A DNA stretch of 64,000 nt, taken from contig JAUVXV010000010.1 of assembly GCA_030603365.1 (NCBI GenBank), positions 1 to 64,000 of the forward strand. The letters are read 5' to 3'. Below, piece after piece: positions 1-7,907 of the stretch (position 1 is its first letter; each line of letters starts with the position of its first letter). The translations under genes were made by a program, and so were the position numbers. The DNA is from Candidatus Heimdallarchaeota archaeon. Lineage in GTDB: Archaea > Asgardarchaeota > Heimdallarchaeia > Heimdallarchaeales > Heimdallarchaeaceae. The notes below the pieces were generated by a model that was given only the letters and a program-made list of their open reading frames with translations, had not been told where the DNA came from and made no database searches.

Positions 1-127
1 ATTCTTCAGTAGATTCTTCAGTAGATTCTTCAGTAGATTCTTCAGTAGATTCTTCAGTAGATTCTTCAGTAGATTCTTCAGTAGATTCTTCAGTAGATTC
101 TTCAGTAGATTCTTCAGTAGATTCTTC
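1..127 (-). repeat. 12-bp tandem repeat encoding Ser-Thr-Glu-Glu
   Basis: Ten perfect copies of attcttcagtag and a partial eleventh run from base 1; the array may continue outside the window. On the minus strand each unit reads TCT ACT GAA GAA in the frame of the cysteine-cluster protein, so copy-number change would lengthen or shorten an acidic tail without a frameshift. Confidence 0.95.
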
Positions 128-727
128 CTCTACTTTTTCTTGCTTTTCGTCTTCAGACTTTGAGAGAAGTTCTTCAAGTTGTTGTTTATCTTCAACAGAT
201 AACGAAGACATGGCTTCTTGACTCTTTTTCATAATTTCTCCTATAATGAGTGTATAGAGAAAAGGGAGGAGAGCGCTAGAATTTGAAAAGGCTTCAAAAT
301 GATCTTGAGCTCTTTGTCGTGCTAATGCCAAATTTTCTGAAGTCATTGTTCCCTCTCCTAAACCAGGAGAATCACTATCAACAAGATAATATTTTTCCCC
401 ATTATAGGCTAAAGGATAAGCTGCACAGTGAATTGGCATAGTAGAATAGACATTGCATATCTTATTATTGTGATCATAAAGAGGACAACCTGAGGGACTA
501 GGATCATTTTCAGTTACAGGTTTCTTTAGTTTTAGTTTTACATAAACTGGAGGTGTTTCTTCTAAATGTATGAAAGGCATAGCATATTGTAGTGTACCAT
601 CATTTATCCAACGTTGCAAATCTTCCAAATAGATTGGTATATCTTCCCATTTCTCACAACATTGTCCACATTTAGTACAGTTATGAATATATTTTTTTTG
701 TTCCTTTGAAGGTTCAGAATCACTCAT
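1..727 (-). CDS. YkgJ-type cysteine-cluster protein, C-terminus beyond window
   Basis: Read on the minus strand from the ATG at 725-727, an open frame continues without a stop to base 1, so the C-terminus is missing. Residues 17-24 are CTKCGQCC, the C-x2-C-x2-CC signature of the CxxCxxCC (YkgJ, Fe/Zn-chelating) family, followed by GCPLYD, ICNVY and HCAAYP, the other conserved cysteines of that family. After the domain comes a Lys/Glu-rich stretch and then a perfect Ser-Thr-Glu-Glu repeat encoded by the 12-base tandem array. Such proteins bind a metal ion or act as modification factors; the substrate here is unknown. It is transcribed in the same direction as the GTPase upstream. Confidence 0.85.
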   Translation of the reverse strand, partial: MSDSEPSKEQKKYIHNCTKCGQCCEKWEDIPIYLEDLQRWINDGTLQYAMPFIHLEETPPVYVKLKLKKPVTENDPSPSGCPLYDHNNKICNVYSTMPIHCAAYPLAYNGEKYYLVDSDSPGLGEGTMTSENLALARQRAQDHFEAFSNSSALLPFLYTLIIGEIMKKSQEAMSSLSVEDKQQLEELLSKSEDEKQEKVEEESTEESTEESTEESTEESTEESTEESTEESTEESTEESTEE

Positions 728-802
728 GTTATCACTTACTAGAGGAGATAGAATTTTTACAAAAAATAAATCTTGTTCTATAGGTATCAATAAAAAAAGA
801 GA

Positions 803-1444
803 CTATTCCCCATAAATTTCTCGTTTTATAGTCTCAAAAATACCATCAATGTTCTCATACATTTGCTCAGATTCATCGATTGCAGATATAGCTTCCCAAT
901 AGTGCCCACTACTTGGATATCTTTCTTTAAGATGGCTCCAAGCTGTTTGATAATGTTCCTTGATAAGTTGATCAGCTTTTCCTTTACTATAATCCAGAAG
1001 ATCCAATTTATTTACCACTAAAAAGAAAATTGCTTTTACTTTTCTAGCTTTTCTCTCAGCTCTGACAACATCATCATCCAAAGTCATTAGATAATAATTA
1101 GACACTTGGGTTAGAGCATCGATTTGGACTTTTGAATCCTGTGTAGGATCAATTAGAAAAATTATACCGTTTGTGTTATAGTCAGCCAAAGCTTTTTTCC
1201 AATATGGCCATAAGCTCATATCTCCAGGACAATCTATTGCTCTAGCTCTATAGCTACGATATTTTTCCAAACTTAGAGCTGATTTATAGGATTGGCTCCT
1301 TAAACGGATTGTTTTTTGGTGGACTTCAATACTTGTTGTAGGGCTTATATCCTCAATACTTTCACCCTTTAAACGCCTTATAAGGGTCGATTTCCCGGCT
1401 CCTGTATTCCCGAGAATTGTCACACTCAAATCTCTTGTTAACAT
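803..1444 (-). CDS. Small Ras-superfamily (Arf/Rab-like) GTPase
   Basis: 213 residues, the length of a single small GTPase domain. The P-loop is GNTGAGKST (residues 12-20), a switch I threonine lies in PTTSIE (35-40), the G3 region is DCPGD (about 72-76) instead of the usual DxxGQ, NKLD (about 145) is the G4 guanine-specificity motif, and SAI near 187 fits G5. Arf-like features are the lack of a C-terminal prenylation cysteine and the hydrophobic residues before the P-loop. Asgard archaea encode many such proteins; the effector and pathway cannot be told from sequence. It is divergent from the kor operon, with 230 bases between them holding both promoters. Confidence 0.85.
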   Translation of the reverse strand: MLTRDLSVTILGNTGAGKSTLIRRLKGESIEDISPTTSIEVHQKTIRLRSQSYKSALSLEKYRSYRARAIDCPGDMSLWPYWKKALADYNTNGIIFLIDPTQDSKVQIDALTQVSNYYLMTLDDDVVRAERKARKVKAIFFLVVNKLDLLDYSKGKADQLIKEHYQTAWSHLKERYPSSGHYWEAISAIDESEQMYENIDGIFETIKREIYGE

Positions 1445-1617
1445 TTACAACATTTAATTTGTCTTTTTCAAACTATTTCAACTTTTCTTAAACTGTAATG
1501 TATTAAAAAAATGAAAACAGGAACGTACACAAATTACGCACATTATAAATATATACTCTAAGACTGAAATGATATTATTAACATTAGTTTAATTATATAA
1601 CTCTATACGCAAATAAA

Positions 1618-1628
1618 ACTTTATATAA
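1618..1628 (+). promoter_or_regulatory. Probable TATA box of the kor-flox-hdr-frd operon
   Basis: ctttatataat sits about 50 bases before the first gene. A second TATA-like stretch (taaatata, about 1653) is closer to the ATG at 1675. Between them lies a short G+C-rich patch (acgcgtcgcacagcgc) that stands out in this AT-rich spacer and could be an operator or a leader hairpin. Which TATA is used cannot be decided from sequence. Confidence 0.45.
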
Positions 1629-1674
1629 TTAGTTGATACGCGTCGCACAGCGCTAAATATAGTGGTTCATATAT

Positions 1675-1998
1675 ATGAATATTTCACTAGAAAGGAGAAG
1701 GAAAAAACCGGAATGGCCGGCTTTCATTGATATTAGCGAATATAAAATTAAAGCACACCATTGTCACATAATCAAAGAAAGATGTAAGGAATGTGAATGG
1801 TGCATCATATATTGTCCTGAACAGATTTTAGAAAAATCAGATGAGATTAATGCTAAGGGATACCATCCTCCAAGACTGATTAAAGGGAAAACATTTGATG
1901 ATTGTGCTGAATGTCATTTTTGTGAATTGATATGTCCAGAATTCGCTATATTTGTAGAGGTTCTGGAGGAAGAAGAAGGAAGTGAAAATAATGAGTAA
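1675..1998 (+). CDS. korD: 2-oxoacid:ferredoxin oxidoreductase, delta (ferredoxin) subunit
   Basis: 107-residue ferredoxin-like protein with two C-x2-C-x2-C-x3-CP motifs (C37/40/43/47 and C77/80/83/87), each binding a [4Fe-4S] cluster. It is the electron outlet of the KorDABC complex, which interconverts succinyl-CoA + CO2 and 2-oxoglutarate with ferredoxin. It is the first gene of the operon; its end overlaps the start of korA. The D-A-B-C gene order is that of the 2-oxoglutarate enzyme of methanogens, which favours this substrate over branched-chain 2-oxoacids, although that is inference. The acidic C-terminal tail (EEEEGSENNE) is unremarkable. Confidence 0.88.
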   Translation: MNISLERRRKKPEWPAFIDISEYKIKAHHCHIIKERCKECEWCIIYCPEQILEKSDEINAKGYHPPRLIKGKTFDDCAECHFCELICPEFAIFVEVLEEEEGSENNE

Positions 1999-3151
1999 TC
2001 AAGATTCAGAAATACCAGTTGTGTTAACAGGACAACACTACACCACAGGTAATCATGCAGCTGCAGAAGGTTCCATAGCAGCTGGATGTAGATTCTTTGG
2101 AGGATATCCAATAACCCCTAGCTCAGAGATCGCAGAACATATGGCACTAAGATTGCCAAAAATAAATGGAAATTTCTTACAATTTGAAGATGAAATAGCT
2201 TCAATTGCAGGAGTTTTAGGAGCATCATGGGGAGGAGTCAAAAGCATGACAGCAACATCCGGACCAGGATATTCGCTAATGGTGGAAAACATAGGTCTAG
2301 GTTTGATGACAGAGACACCATGTGTAATTATAAATGTACAAAGAGGTGGACCATCAACAGGATTGCCCACATTAATTGGACAACAAGACATTATGCAAGC
2401 AAGATGGGGATCACATGGAGATTATGAAATTATAGCACTTTCACCAAGTAATGTTCAGGAATGTTTTGATCTAGCTCTCGAAGCTTTCAATTTTTCAGAA
2501 CAATACAGATTACCTGTAACACTCTTGATGGATGAAGTAATAGGTCATATGAGTGAGAAACTTATCGTACCACCAAAGGAAGAACTTACGATAATTTCCA
2601 GAAAAAAACCAACAGACCCTCCTGATAAACATCTACCTTACAAAGCAGATGATAGCCTGGTACCCCCAATGGCTACTGCAGGTGAGGGATATAGGGTAAT
2701 GGTTACAGGGTTAACTCATGATGAAAGAGGTTATCCAGATTTATCACCAGAAGCTCAAGATAAAGCTGTTAGAAGGATTAATGATAAGATTAGACTTAAC
2801 AAAGACAAGATAATCAAATTAGAAGAATATATGTTGGATGATGCTAAAACAGCTTTAGTGTCTTTTGGAACAAGTGCAAGAGCTGCAAAAGGTGCAGTAA
2901 ACAGAGCAAGAAAGAAAGGAATCAAAGTTGGGTTACTAAGATTAATCACTTTATGGCCTTTTCCAGATGAAAAAATAGACCAACTAGCAGATCAAGTTGA
3001 TAAAATCATCATCCCCGAAATAAACTATGGACAAGTAACTAGAGAAGTAGAGAGAGCAGTTCACGGAAAAACTGAGGTTAAAGGAGATTTCAGACTTGGA
3101 GGAGCAATACACACTCCACAAGAAATCCTTAAAGAAATTGAGAGGAATTAA
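1991..3151 (+). CDS. korA: 2-oxoacid:ferredoxin oxidoreductase, alpha subunit
   Basis: 386 residues. The N-terminal region contains GGYPITPSSE, the conserved alpha-subunit loop of 2-oxoacid:acceptor oxidoreductases, then FEDEIASIAGVLGAS and TSGPGYSLM, typical of domain I; the C-terminal half has the transketolase-C-like fold (ALVSFGTSARA). Together with KorB it forms the catalytic core. I prefer the ATG at 1991 to the in-frame GTG at 1982 because an AAGGA-type Shine-Dalgarno sequence lies about 8 bases before it. It overlaps korD by 8 bases and is followed by korB after 2 bases, so the genes are probably co-translated. It belongs to the ferredoxin-linked reductive TCA branch. Confidence 0.9.
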   Translation: MSNQDSEIPVVLTGQHYTTGNHAAAEGSIAAGCRFFGGYPITPSSEIAEHMALRLPKINGNFLQFEDEIASIAGVLGASWGGVKSMTATSGPGYSLMVENIGLGLMTETPCVIINVQRGGPSTGLPTLIGQQDIMQARWGSHGDYEIIALSPSNVQECFDLALEAFNFSEQYRLPVTLLMDEVIGHMSEKLIVPPKEELTIISRKKPTDPPDKHLPYKADDSLVPPMATAGEGYRVMVTGLTHDERGYPDLSPEAQDKAVRRINDKIRLNKDKIIKLEEYMLDDAKTALVSFGTSARAAKGAVNRARKKGIKVGLLRLITLWPFPDEKIDQLADQVDKIIIPEINYGQVTREVERAVHGKTEVKGDFRLGGAIHTPQEILKEIERN

Positions 3152-3153
3152 AA

Positions 3154-4020
3154 ATGTCAGAAGAAGAATTTCAATTAATTGAAGCAGATGCCCATCCCTT
3201 GGATGGCTATCTAAGAGAAGGAAGAATACCACATATATTCTGTCCTGCTTGTAGTTTAGGTTCTGTAACCAATATTCTAATTGAAGCTATAAAAGAAGCA
3301 GAATTTGACAGGAAAAAAATATCTGTTGTTTCAGGGATAGGATGTACAGGTAGAATAGCTGGGTATCTCAATTTTGATAGTTTCCATACAACCCATGGAA
3401 GAGCAATACCTTTTGCAATCGGATTAAGTGTAACAGATCCAGAACGTAAAGTTATAGTGATATCTGGAGATGGGGATCTCTTTGCAATTGGAGGGAACCA
3501 TTTCATTCACGCTGCTAGAAGAAATGCAGATATAACAGTAATTTGTGTTAATAATTTTAATTATGGTATGACAGGGGGTCAAGCTGGTCCTACAACTTAT
3601 GTAGGCCAATATCAAACAACCGCACCTTATGGTGCTGTTGAAGAACCATTCAACCTTCCTGATTTAGCTGCATCTTGTGGCGCAGTCTATGTTGCTAGAT
3701 GGTCAGCACTAGATGTTAGAAGAATGAAAGATTCATTCACAGAAGCTTTATTGAAAAAGGGTTTTACATTCGTTGAAGTTTTAGGTAGTTGTCCCACAAC
3801 ATTTGGTCGTAGAAATCAATTAGCTGAAGGGAAAAAAATCCTAGAATATTTCAAAGAAAAAAGCGAAATTCAACATGGAGCTGATACAAAAACTGTCAGA
3901 ATCGATAAAGACAGTCAAATCATTGTAGGTAAATTCGTTGATATCAAAGATAAAAAAACCCTCACAGATCATTTAATGGCAATTCAACGAATGAGTAAAG
4001 CTACTGGAAAAAAAGGGTGA
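3154..4020 (+). CDS. korB: 2-oxoacid:ferredoxin oxidoreductase, beta (TPP) subunit
   Basis: 288 residues, usual length for KorB. CPACSLG (30-36) and GIGCTGR (61-67) carry cluster cysteines; the thiamine-diphosphate motif begins with GDGD (105-108) and ends in VNNFNYGMTGGQ (132-143). HTTHGRA (78-84) is the conserved substrate-side loop of KGOR beta subunits. It binds TPP and the proximal [4Fe-4S] cluster and performs decarboxylation or carboxylation of the 2-oxoacid. It lies between korA and korC with spacers of 2 and 6 bases. Confidence 0.9.
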   Translation: MSEEEFQLIEADAHPLDGYLREGRIPHIFCPACSLGSVTNILIEAIKEAEFDRKKISVVSGIGCTGRIAGYLNFDSFHTTHGRAIPFAIGLSVTDPERKVIVISGDGDLFAIGGNHFIHAARRNADITVICVNNFNYGMTGGQAGPTTYVGQYQTTAPYGAVEEPFNLPDLAASCGAVYVARWSALDVRRMKDSFTEALLKKGFTFVEVLGSCPTTFGRRNQLAEGKKILEYFKEKSEIQHGADTKTVRIDKDSQIIVGKFVDIKDKKTLTDHLMAIQRMSKATGKKG

Positions 4021-4026
4021 TATAAA

Positions 4027-4572
4027 ATGGGTAGAGTAGAAGTACGATTTGCAGGATTTGGAGGTCAAGGAATAGGATTAATGGGAAGATTGGTAGGGGA
4101 AGCTGTTGCTCTCTACGAGGGTAAGAATTCTGTAATGACACAAAGTTATGGTCCAGAAAGCAGAGGAGGAGCAAGCAGTGCTGATGTAGTTATAGATACT
4201 GAAGACATTGACTTTCCAAAAGCAACTGACCTTGATTATTTCGTAGTAATGTCTGAAGAAGCTTATTCAAAATATATCCCCAGATTGAAGAAAGGTGGTA
4301 TACTCTTTGTTGAAGAGGGGTTAGTGACTCTTGATGAACAAGCTGATAAAGCAAAGAAAATATTTAAAATACCAGCCACAAAAATAGCAGAATCATTAGG
4401 CAGTCGTCTTTATGCCAATATAGCAATGCTTGGATTTCTGTGTGCTAATACTAAGGAAATTGTTTCGGAAGAAGCATTACTAAAAGTGATGAAAACGAAG
4501 ATTAAAGCTAGATTCGTGGAAAAGAATTTAATTGCATTTCAAAAAGGAAAGGAACATCAACAAGAAGGATGA
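4027..4572 (+). CDS. korC: 2-oxoacid:ferredoxin oxidoreductase, gamma subunit
   Basis: 181 residues with the family's opening FAGFGGQGIGLMGRL (residues 8-22), the SYGPESRGG motif (about 40-48) and AKIIFKIPAT-like ending. This is the gamma (KorC) chain that binds the CoA-side of the 2-oxoacid oxidoreductase complex. Its stop codon is one base before the ATG of the MvhD-like gene, which links the Kor operon directly to the electron-bifurcating genes and implies that the ferredoxin made or used by Hdr is exchanged with Kor. Confidence 0.9.
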   Translation: MGRVEVRFAGFGGQGIGLMGRLVGEAVALYEGKNSVMTQSYGPESRGGASSADVVIDTEDIDFPKATDLDYFVVMSEEAYSKYIPRLKKGGILFVEEGLVTLDEQADKAKKIFKIPATKIAESLGSRLYANIAMLGFLCANTKEIVSEEALLKVMKTKIKARFVEKNLIAFQKGKEHQQEG

Positions 4573-4573
4573 A

Positions 4574-5017
4574 ATGATGATACAGGAACAAAAAGGAGAG
4601 TTTGAACCAAACATCATAGGTTTTCTGTGTAACTGGTGTAGTTACGCAGGTGCTGATCTCGCTGGAACAAGTAGAATACAATATCCACCAAATATCAGAA
4701 TCATAAAAGTAATGTGCTCAGGTAGAGTCAATCCAATGTTTGTTGTAAATGCACTACAGCAAGGAGCAGATGGAGTTTTAATAGGTGGATGTCATCCTGG
4801 AGATTGTCACTACCAATCTGGAAATTACTTAGCAAGACGAAGAATGGCGGTATTGAAAGTATTGCTAGAGCAGCTAGGTATTGAACCAGATAGAGTAAAA
4901 ATGACATGGGTTTCAGCTGCAGAAGGGAAAAAATTTGCACAAGTTATAGAAGAGGTTACTCGCGATATTAAAAAGCTAGGTCCTATGAAAAAGATAAGGA
5001 GAGATAACGAATGGTAG
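4574..5017 (+). CDS. MvhD/FloxD-like iron-sulfur linker protein
   Basis: 147 residues of the methyl-viologen-reducing hydrogenase delta family: FLCNWCSYAGADLAG (17-31), VMCSGRVN, and GGCHPGDCHY supply the cysteines for its [2Fe-2S] cluster. In methanogens MvhD hands electrons from hydrogenase (or formate dehydrogenase) to HdrA. No hydrogenase subunit is nearby; instead Flox-like subunits follow, so this is more likely the FloxD role, passing NADH-derived electrons to HdrA. I chose the ATG at 4574 because AGAAGGA precedes it and an upstream in-frame start would overlap korC by 40 bases. It overlaps the next gene by 7 bases. Confidence 0.85.
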   Translation: MMIQEQKGEFEPNIIGFLCNWCSYAGADLAGTSRIQYPPNIRIIKVMCSGRVNPMFVVNALQQGADGVLIGGCHPGDCHYQSGNYLARRRMAVLKVLLEQLGIEPDRVKMTWVSAAEGKKFAQVIEEVTRDIKKLGPMKKIRRDNEW

Positions 5018-5997
5018 ATCAAAAACAACTTATCAAAACTGCAAAGGAAATAGTATCTCGAGAAGATGTGAAATATATTGTAGGATATAAACAAGGAACT
5101 TACGGTTTTGTAACAAGTCCTGCATTCGCATATACTCCTGAAGATGTTGAAAGTTTCATTTACAATCCATTATGTAAGAAGAATCTAGCAGTTTATCCTA
5201 TTTTAGAAGAAAAACTACCGTTAAAAAGAGGAGAGGAAGAGGACAAGAGAAAAATAGGTCTTGTTGTAAAGGGATGTGATTCTCGAGCTCTGGTACAGAT
5301 AATCCAAGAGAAGGGATTGGTAAGAGAAGACCTTGTTATAATTGGTATTCCTTGCAAAGGTGTTATAGATCTAAAGAAAATTGAAAAAAGATTCCCAAAT
5401 CAGACTGAAGTGGTTGATGTTGAAGAGAATGATAACAGCGAGTATATCATAAAAATAGGTGATACTGTTCACACAATACCTAAAGAAGAATTATTATCAG
5501 AAGTTTGCAAAAGCTGTGAATTTCCAAATCCTCCACTATATGATTTCCTTATGGGAGAGGAAGTCGAAGTAAGAGAAAAAGAAGTATATAGTGGTCTAAG
5601 GGGTCTCGATGAAACTCCTATAGAAGAAAGATGGGCATATTGGGAAAAACATTTTCAAAATTGTATTCGCTGTTATGCTTGTAGAGAAGCATGTCCATTA
5701 TGCTATTGTAAAACATGTATGGCAGATATGCTTGATCCACAATGGATTAGACGTTCAGTGAATCTCTCCGAAAATACCGCATGGAATATAATGAGAGCTT
5801 TTCACCTTGCAGGACGCTGCATAAGTTGTGGAGAATGTGAGAGTGTATGTCCTGCAAATATTCCTTTGATGGAATTGAACAAAAAGCTTGAGAAAGACGT
5901 CAAAGAGATGTTCAAGTACACAGCCGGATTAGACACAGAAGAAAAAACACTATTTGGGACATTTAACCCTGATGATCCCAATGAGTTCATAATGTAG
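5011..5997 (+). CDS. Dicluster iron-sulfur protein, FloxC/FrhB-like
   Basis: 328 residues. The N-terminal half resembles the FrhB/coenzyme F420-hydrogenase beta family (GLVVKGCDSRAL at 83-94, IGIPCKGV at 111-118, VCKSCEFPNPP near 166). The C-terminal half has two ferredoxin motifs, C218/C221/C224/C228 and C270/C273/C276/C280, with three more cysteines (231, 233, 236) directly after the first. In Flox-Hdr clusters of sulfate reducers, iron-sulfur proteins of this type relay electrons between the flavoprotein FloxA and FloxD/HdrA. It overlaps the MvhD-like gene and is 8 bases from the next. No F420-specific residue assignment is possible, so the FrhB-like fold does not prove F420 use. Confidence 0.75.
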   Translation: MVDQKQLIKTAKEIVSREDVKYIVGYKQGTYGFVTSPAFAYTPEDVESFIYNPLCKKNLAVYPILEEKLPLKRGEEEDKRKIGLVVKGCDSRALVQIIQEKGLVREDLVIIGIPCKGVIDLKKIEKRFPNQTEVVDVEENDNSEYIIKIGDTVHTIPKEELLSEVCKSCEFPNPPLYDFLMGEEVEVREKEVYSGLRGLDETPIEERWAYWEKHFQNCIRCYACREACPLCYCKTCMADMLDPQWIRRSVNLSENTAWNIMRAFHLAGRCISCGECESVCPANIPLMELNKKLEKDVKEMFKYTAGLDTEEKTLFGTFNPDDPNEFIM

Positions 5998-6005
5998 GTG
6001 AGAAA

Positions 6006-7031
6006 ATGGAAAATTTAGTTATACAAACTGAAAAATTATCTGAATGGGTAAATGAAATAATTAAGAAAAACAAAGTTTTTGCACCTGTAAAAGAAACTGA
6101 TTTTTCAAATTTCAAGATAGTTAATGATTACTCTGAGATTGATTTATCCTTCTTGCTCCCAATGGTTCCTGCTAAAAAAATATTATTCAAACAAACTGAA
6201 ACTCTGTTTTTATTTACTCCTGGATCAAAAGGAGAAGTTAAATCAAAAGAAATCAGTGATGAAAAGCTTGTAATTTTCTCCATTCGTTCTTGTGATGCTA
6301 AAACATTCTCAATACTTGACCCTGTGTTTCTAGGTGATTATGTAGATCCATTCTACAAAAAAAGAAGAGAAAACAGTATTCTCATTGGTTTGAGCTGTAA
6401 TAAACCTAATGTCAATTGTTTCTGCACATCTTTTGGAGATAGTCCTGCTTCTAGAGATTATGTAGATATTCTATTGACTGACCTAGACGGTAAATATTTA
6501 GTTGAAATTGTTACTGAAAGAGGGAAGAAGTTTATTGATGATTATAAAAAATTCTTCGCTTCTGCTTCAAAAGAAGATTTAGAAAGCAAAGAAAAAGTCG
6601 AAAAATTGGCTATAGAGGGAATCACCCGTAAAATGAAACTTGAGGGAGTTTCTGAGAAATTAGGTAAGATGTTTGAGCATCCTATCTGGTATGAAAATGC
6701 TATGAAGTGTATAGGATGTGGAACATGTACTTTCGTATGTCCAACATGTCACTGCTTTGATATGCAAGATGAAAGCACTTTGAGAGAAGGAGCTAGAATA
6801 AGAGTGTGGGATTCATGCATGTACCCCGAGTATACTCATCATGCTTCTGGACATAATCCACGACCTGCTAGAATGAATAGGGTACGAAACCGAATTTATC
6901 ACAAGTTCAGCTATTATCCAACTAATGAAAATATTGTAGGTTGCACAGGCTGTGGAAGATGCATAGATTATTGCTCTGTTAATATAGATATTATAGATAT
7001 AATAAATGAAGTGGGGGAGGCAAAACTATGA
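6006..7031 (+). CDS. Dicluster iron-sulfur protein, FloxB / sulfhydrogenase-beta-like
   Basis: 341 residues with the architecture of the HydB/AsrA (sulfhydrogenase beta, anaerobic sulfite reductase A) family: an N-terminal domain with FSIRSCDAKTF (91-101) and GLSCNKPNVNCFC (128-140), then two ferredoxin motifs C235/238/241/245 and C313/316/319/323. It is the usual partner of the FAD/NAD protein encoded next, with which it overlaps by 4 bases. Expected role: electron wire from FloxA to the rest of the complex. Cytoplasmic, with no signal peptide or membrane segment. Confidence 0.78.
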   Translation: MENLVIQTEKLSEWVNEIIKKNKVFAPVKETDFSNFKIVNDYSEIDLSFLLPMVPAKKILFKQTETLFLFTPGSKGEVKSKEISDEKLVIFSIRSCDAKTFSILDPVFLGDYVDPFYKKRRENSILIGLSCNKPNVNCFCTSFGDSPASRDYVDILLTDLDGKYLVEIVTERGKKFIDDYKKFFASASKEDLESKEKVEKLAIEGITRKMKLEGVSEKLGKMFEHPIWYENAMKCIGCGTCTFVCPTCHCFDMQDESTLREGARIRVWDSCMYPEYTHHASGHNPRPARMNRVRNRIYHKFSYYPTNENIVGCTGCGRCIDYCSVNIDIIDIINEVGEAKL

Positions 7032-7894
7032 CAAAAAGTAGTGATAGCAAAATTAGTATTCAGAATCCCTACGAACCTTGGTTAGCAGAAGTAGAAAAAA
7101 TAACCAAAGAAGTTGGAGGAGCTCGTGCAATAAAAACATACAAACTAGTTCTTCAAGATGAGGATGCTAAGAAGAATTTCAATTTCATTCCTGGACAATG
7201 TGTAATGATAAGCATATTTGGTAAAGGAGAGAGCATGTTTGCAATCTCCTCTTCGTCTACACAAAAAGATTACATTGAAGTTAGTGTAATGAAACATGGT
7301 AAAACAACAACAGCACTTCATGAAATTGAAGAAGGAGACATAGTTGGATTAAGAGGTCCATATGGCAATAATTTTGATGTTAAAGGATGGGAAGGAAAGA
7401 ATATCGTTTTGATTGGAGGAGGAATAGGACAAGCTCCTTTACGATCTGTTTTGAATTACATTTTAGACAATAGAGAGAAATATGGTACTTTAGATGTAGT
7501 ATATGGCGCTAGAACATCTAAAGATATCTGTTTCAAAGAAGAATTTACAGAATTAGAGAAGAGAGATGATGTAAGTGTCCATCTTTCTATTGATGTTGAA
7601 GAAGAAGGATGGGAAAAATATGTGGGATTTGTCCCTAATAATCTGATGGAAGTAAAACCATCTAGTGAAAATGCAATAGCTATAACATGCGGACCACCGA
7701 TAATGATTGAATATGTAATTCAGAATCTGTTAAAACTTGGTTTCAATGAAAAACAGATTTTTACAACATTGGAGATGCGGATGAAATGCGGTATTGGTAT
7801 TTGTGGAAGATGTAATATAGGTAATCTTTACGTCTGTAAGGATGGACCTGTTTTTTCATATGAACAACTAAAAGGACTTCAAGGAGATATGTAA
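7028..7894 (+). CDS. FAD/NAD(P)H-binding oxidoreductase, FloxA / hydrogenase-gamma-like
   Basis: 288 residues of the ferredoxin-NADP reductase-like family (HydG, PyrK, SudB, FloxA). PGQCVMISI (55-63) and FAISSSS (71-77) form the FAD site, GGGIGQAPL (130-138) the nucleotide-binding loop, and CGPP (221-224) the family's C-terminal NAD motif. A [2Fe-2S] cluster is predicted at C254/C259/C262/C270. It should be the NAD(P)H entry or exit point of the whole complex. The ATG overlaps the stop of the previous gene; hdrA begins 13 bases later. Confidence 0.85.
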   Translation: MTKSSDSKISIQNPYEPWLAEVEKITKEVGGARAIKTYKLVLQDEDAKKNFNFIPGQCVMISIFGKGESMFAISSSSTQKDYIEVSVMKHGKTTTALHEIEEGDIVGLRGPYGNNFDVKGWEGKNIVLIGGGIGQAPLRSVLNYILDNREKYGTLDVVYGARTSKDICFKEEFTELEKRDDVSVHLSIDVEEEGWEKYVGFVPNNLMEVKPSSENAIAITCGPPIMIEYVIQNLLKLGFNEKQIFTTLEMRMKCGIGICGRCNIGNLYVCKDGPVFSYEQLKGLQGDM

Positions 7895-7907
7895 GGAAAG
7901 TGAAAAA

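Noticed and set aside
1-127. CRISPR array or regulatory repeat
   Set aside because: The 12-base units are contiguous without spacers and lie in frame inside a protein gene as STEE repeats.
4574-5017. Hydrogenase operon (Mvh) based on the MvhD-like protein
   Set aside because: No large or small [NiFe]-hydrogenase subunit lies in the operon; Flox-like genes follow instead.
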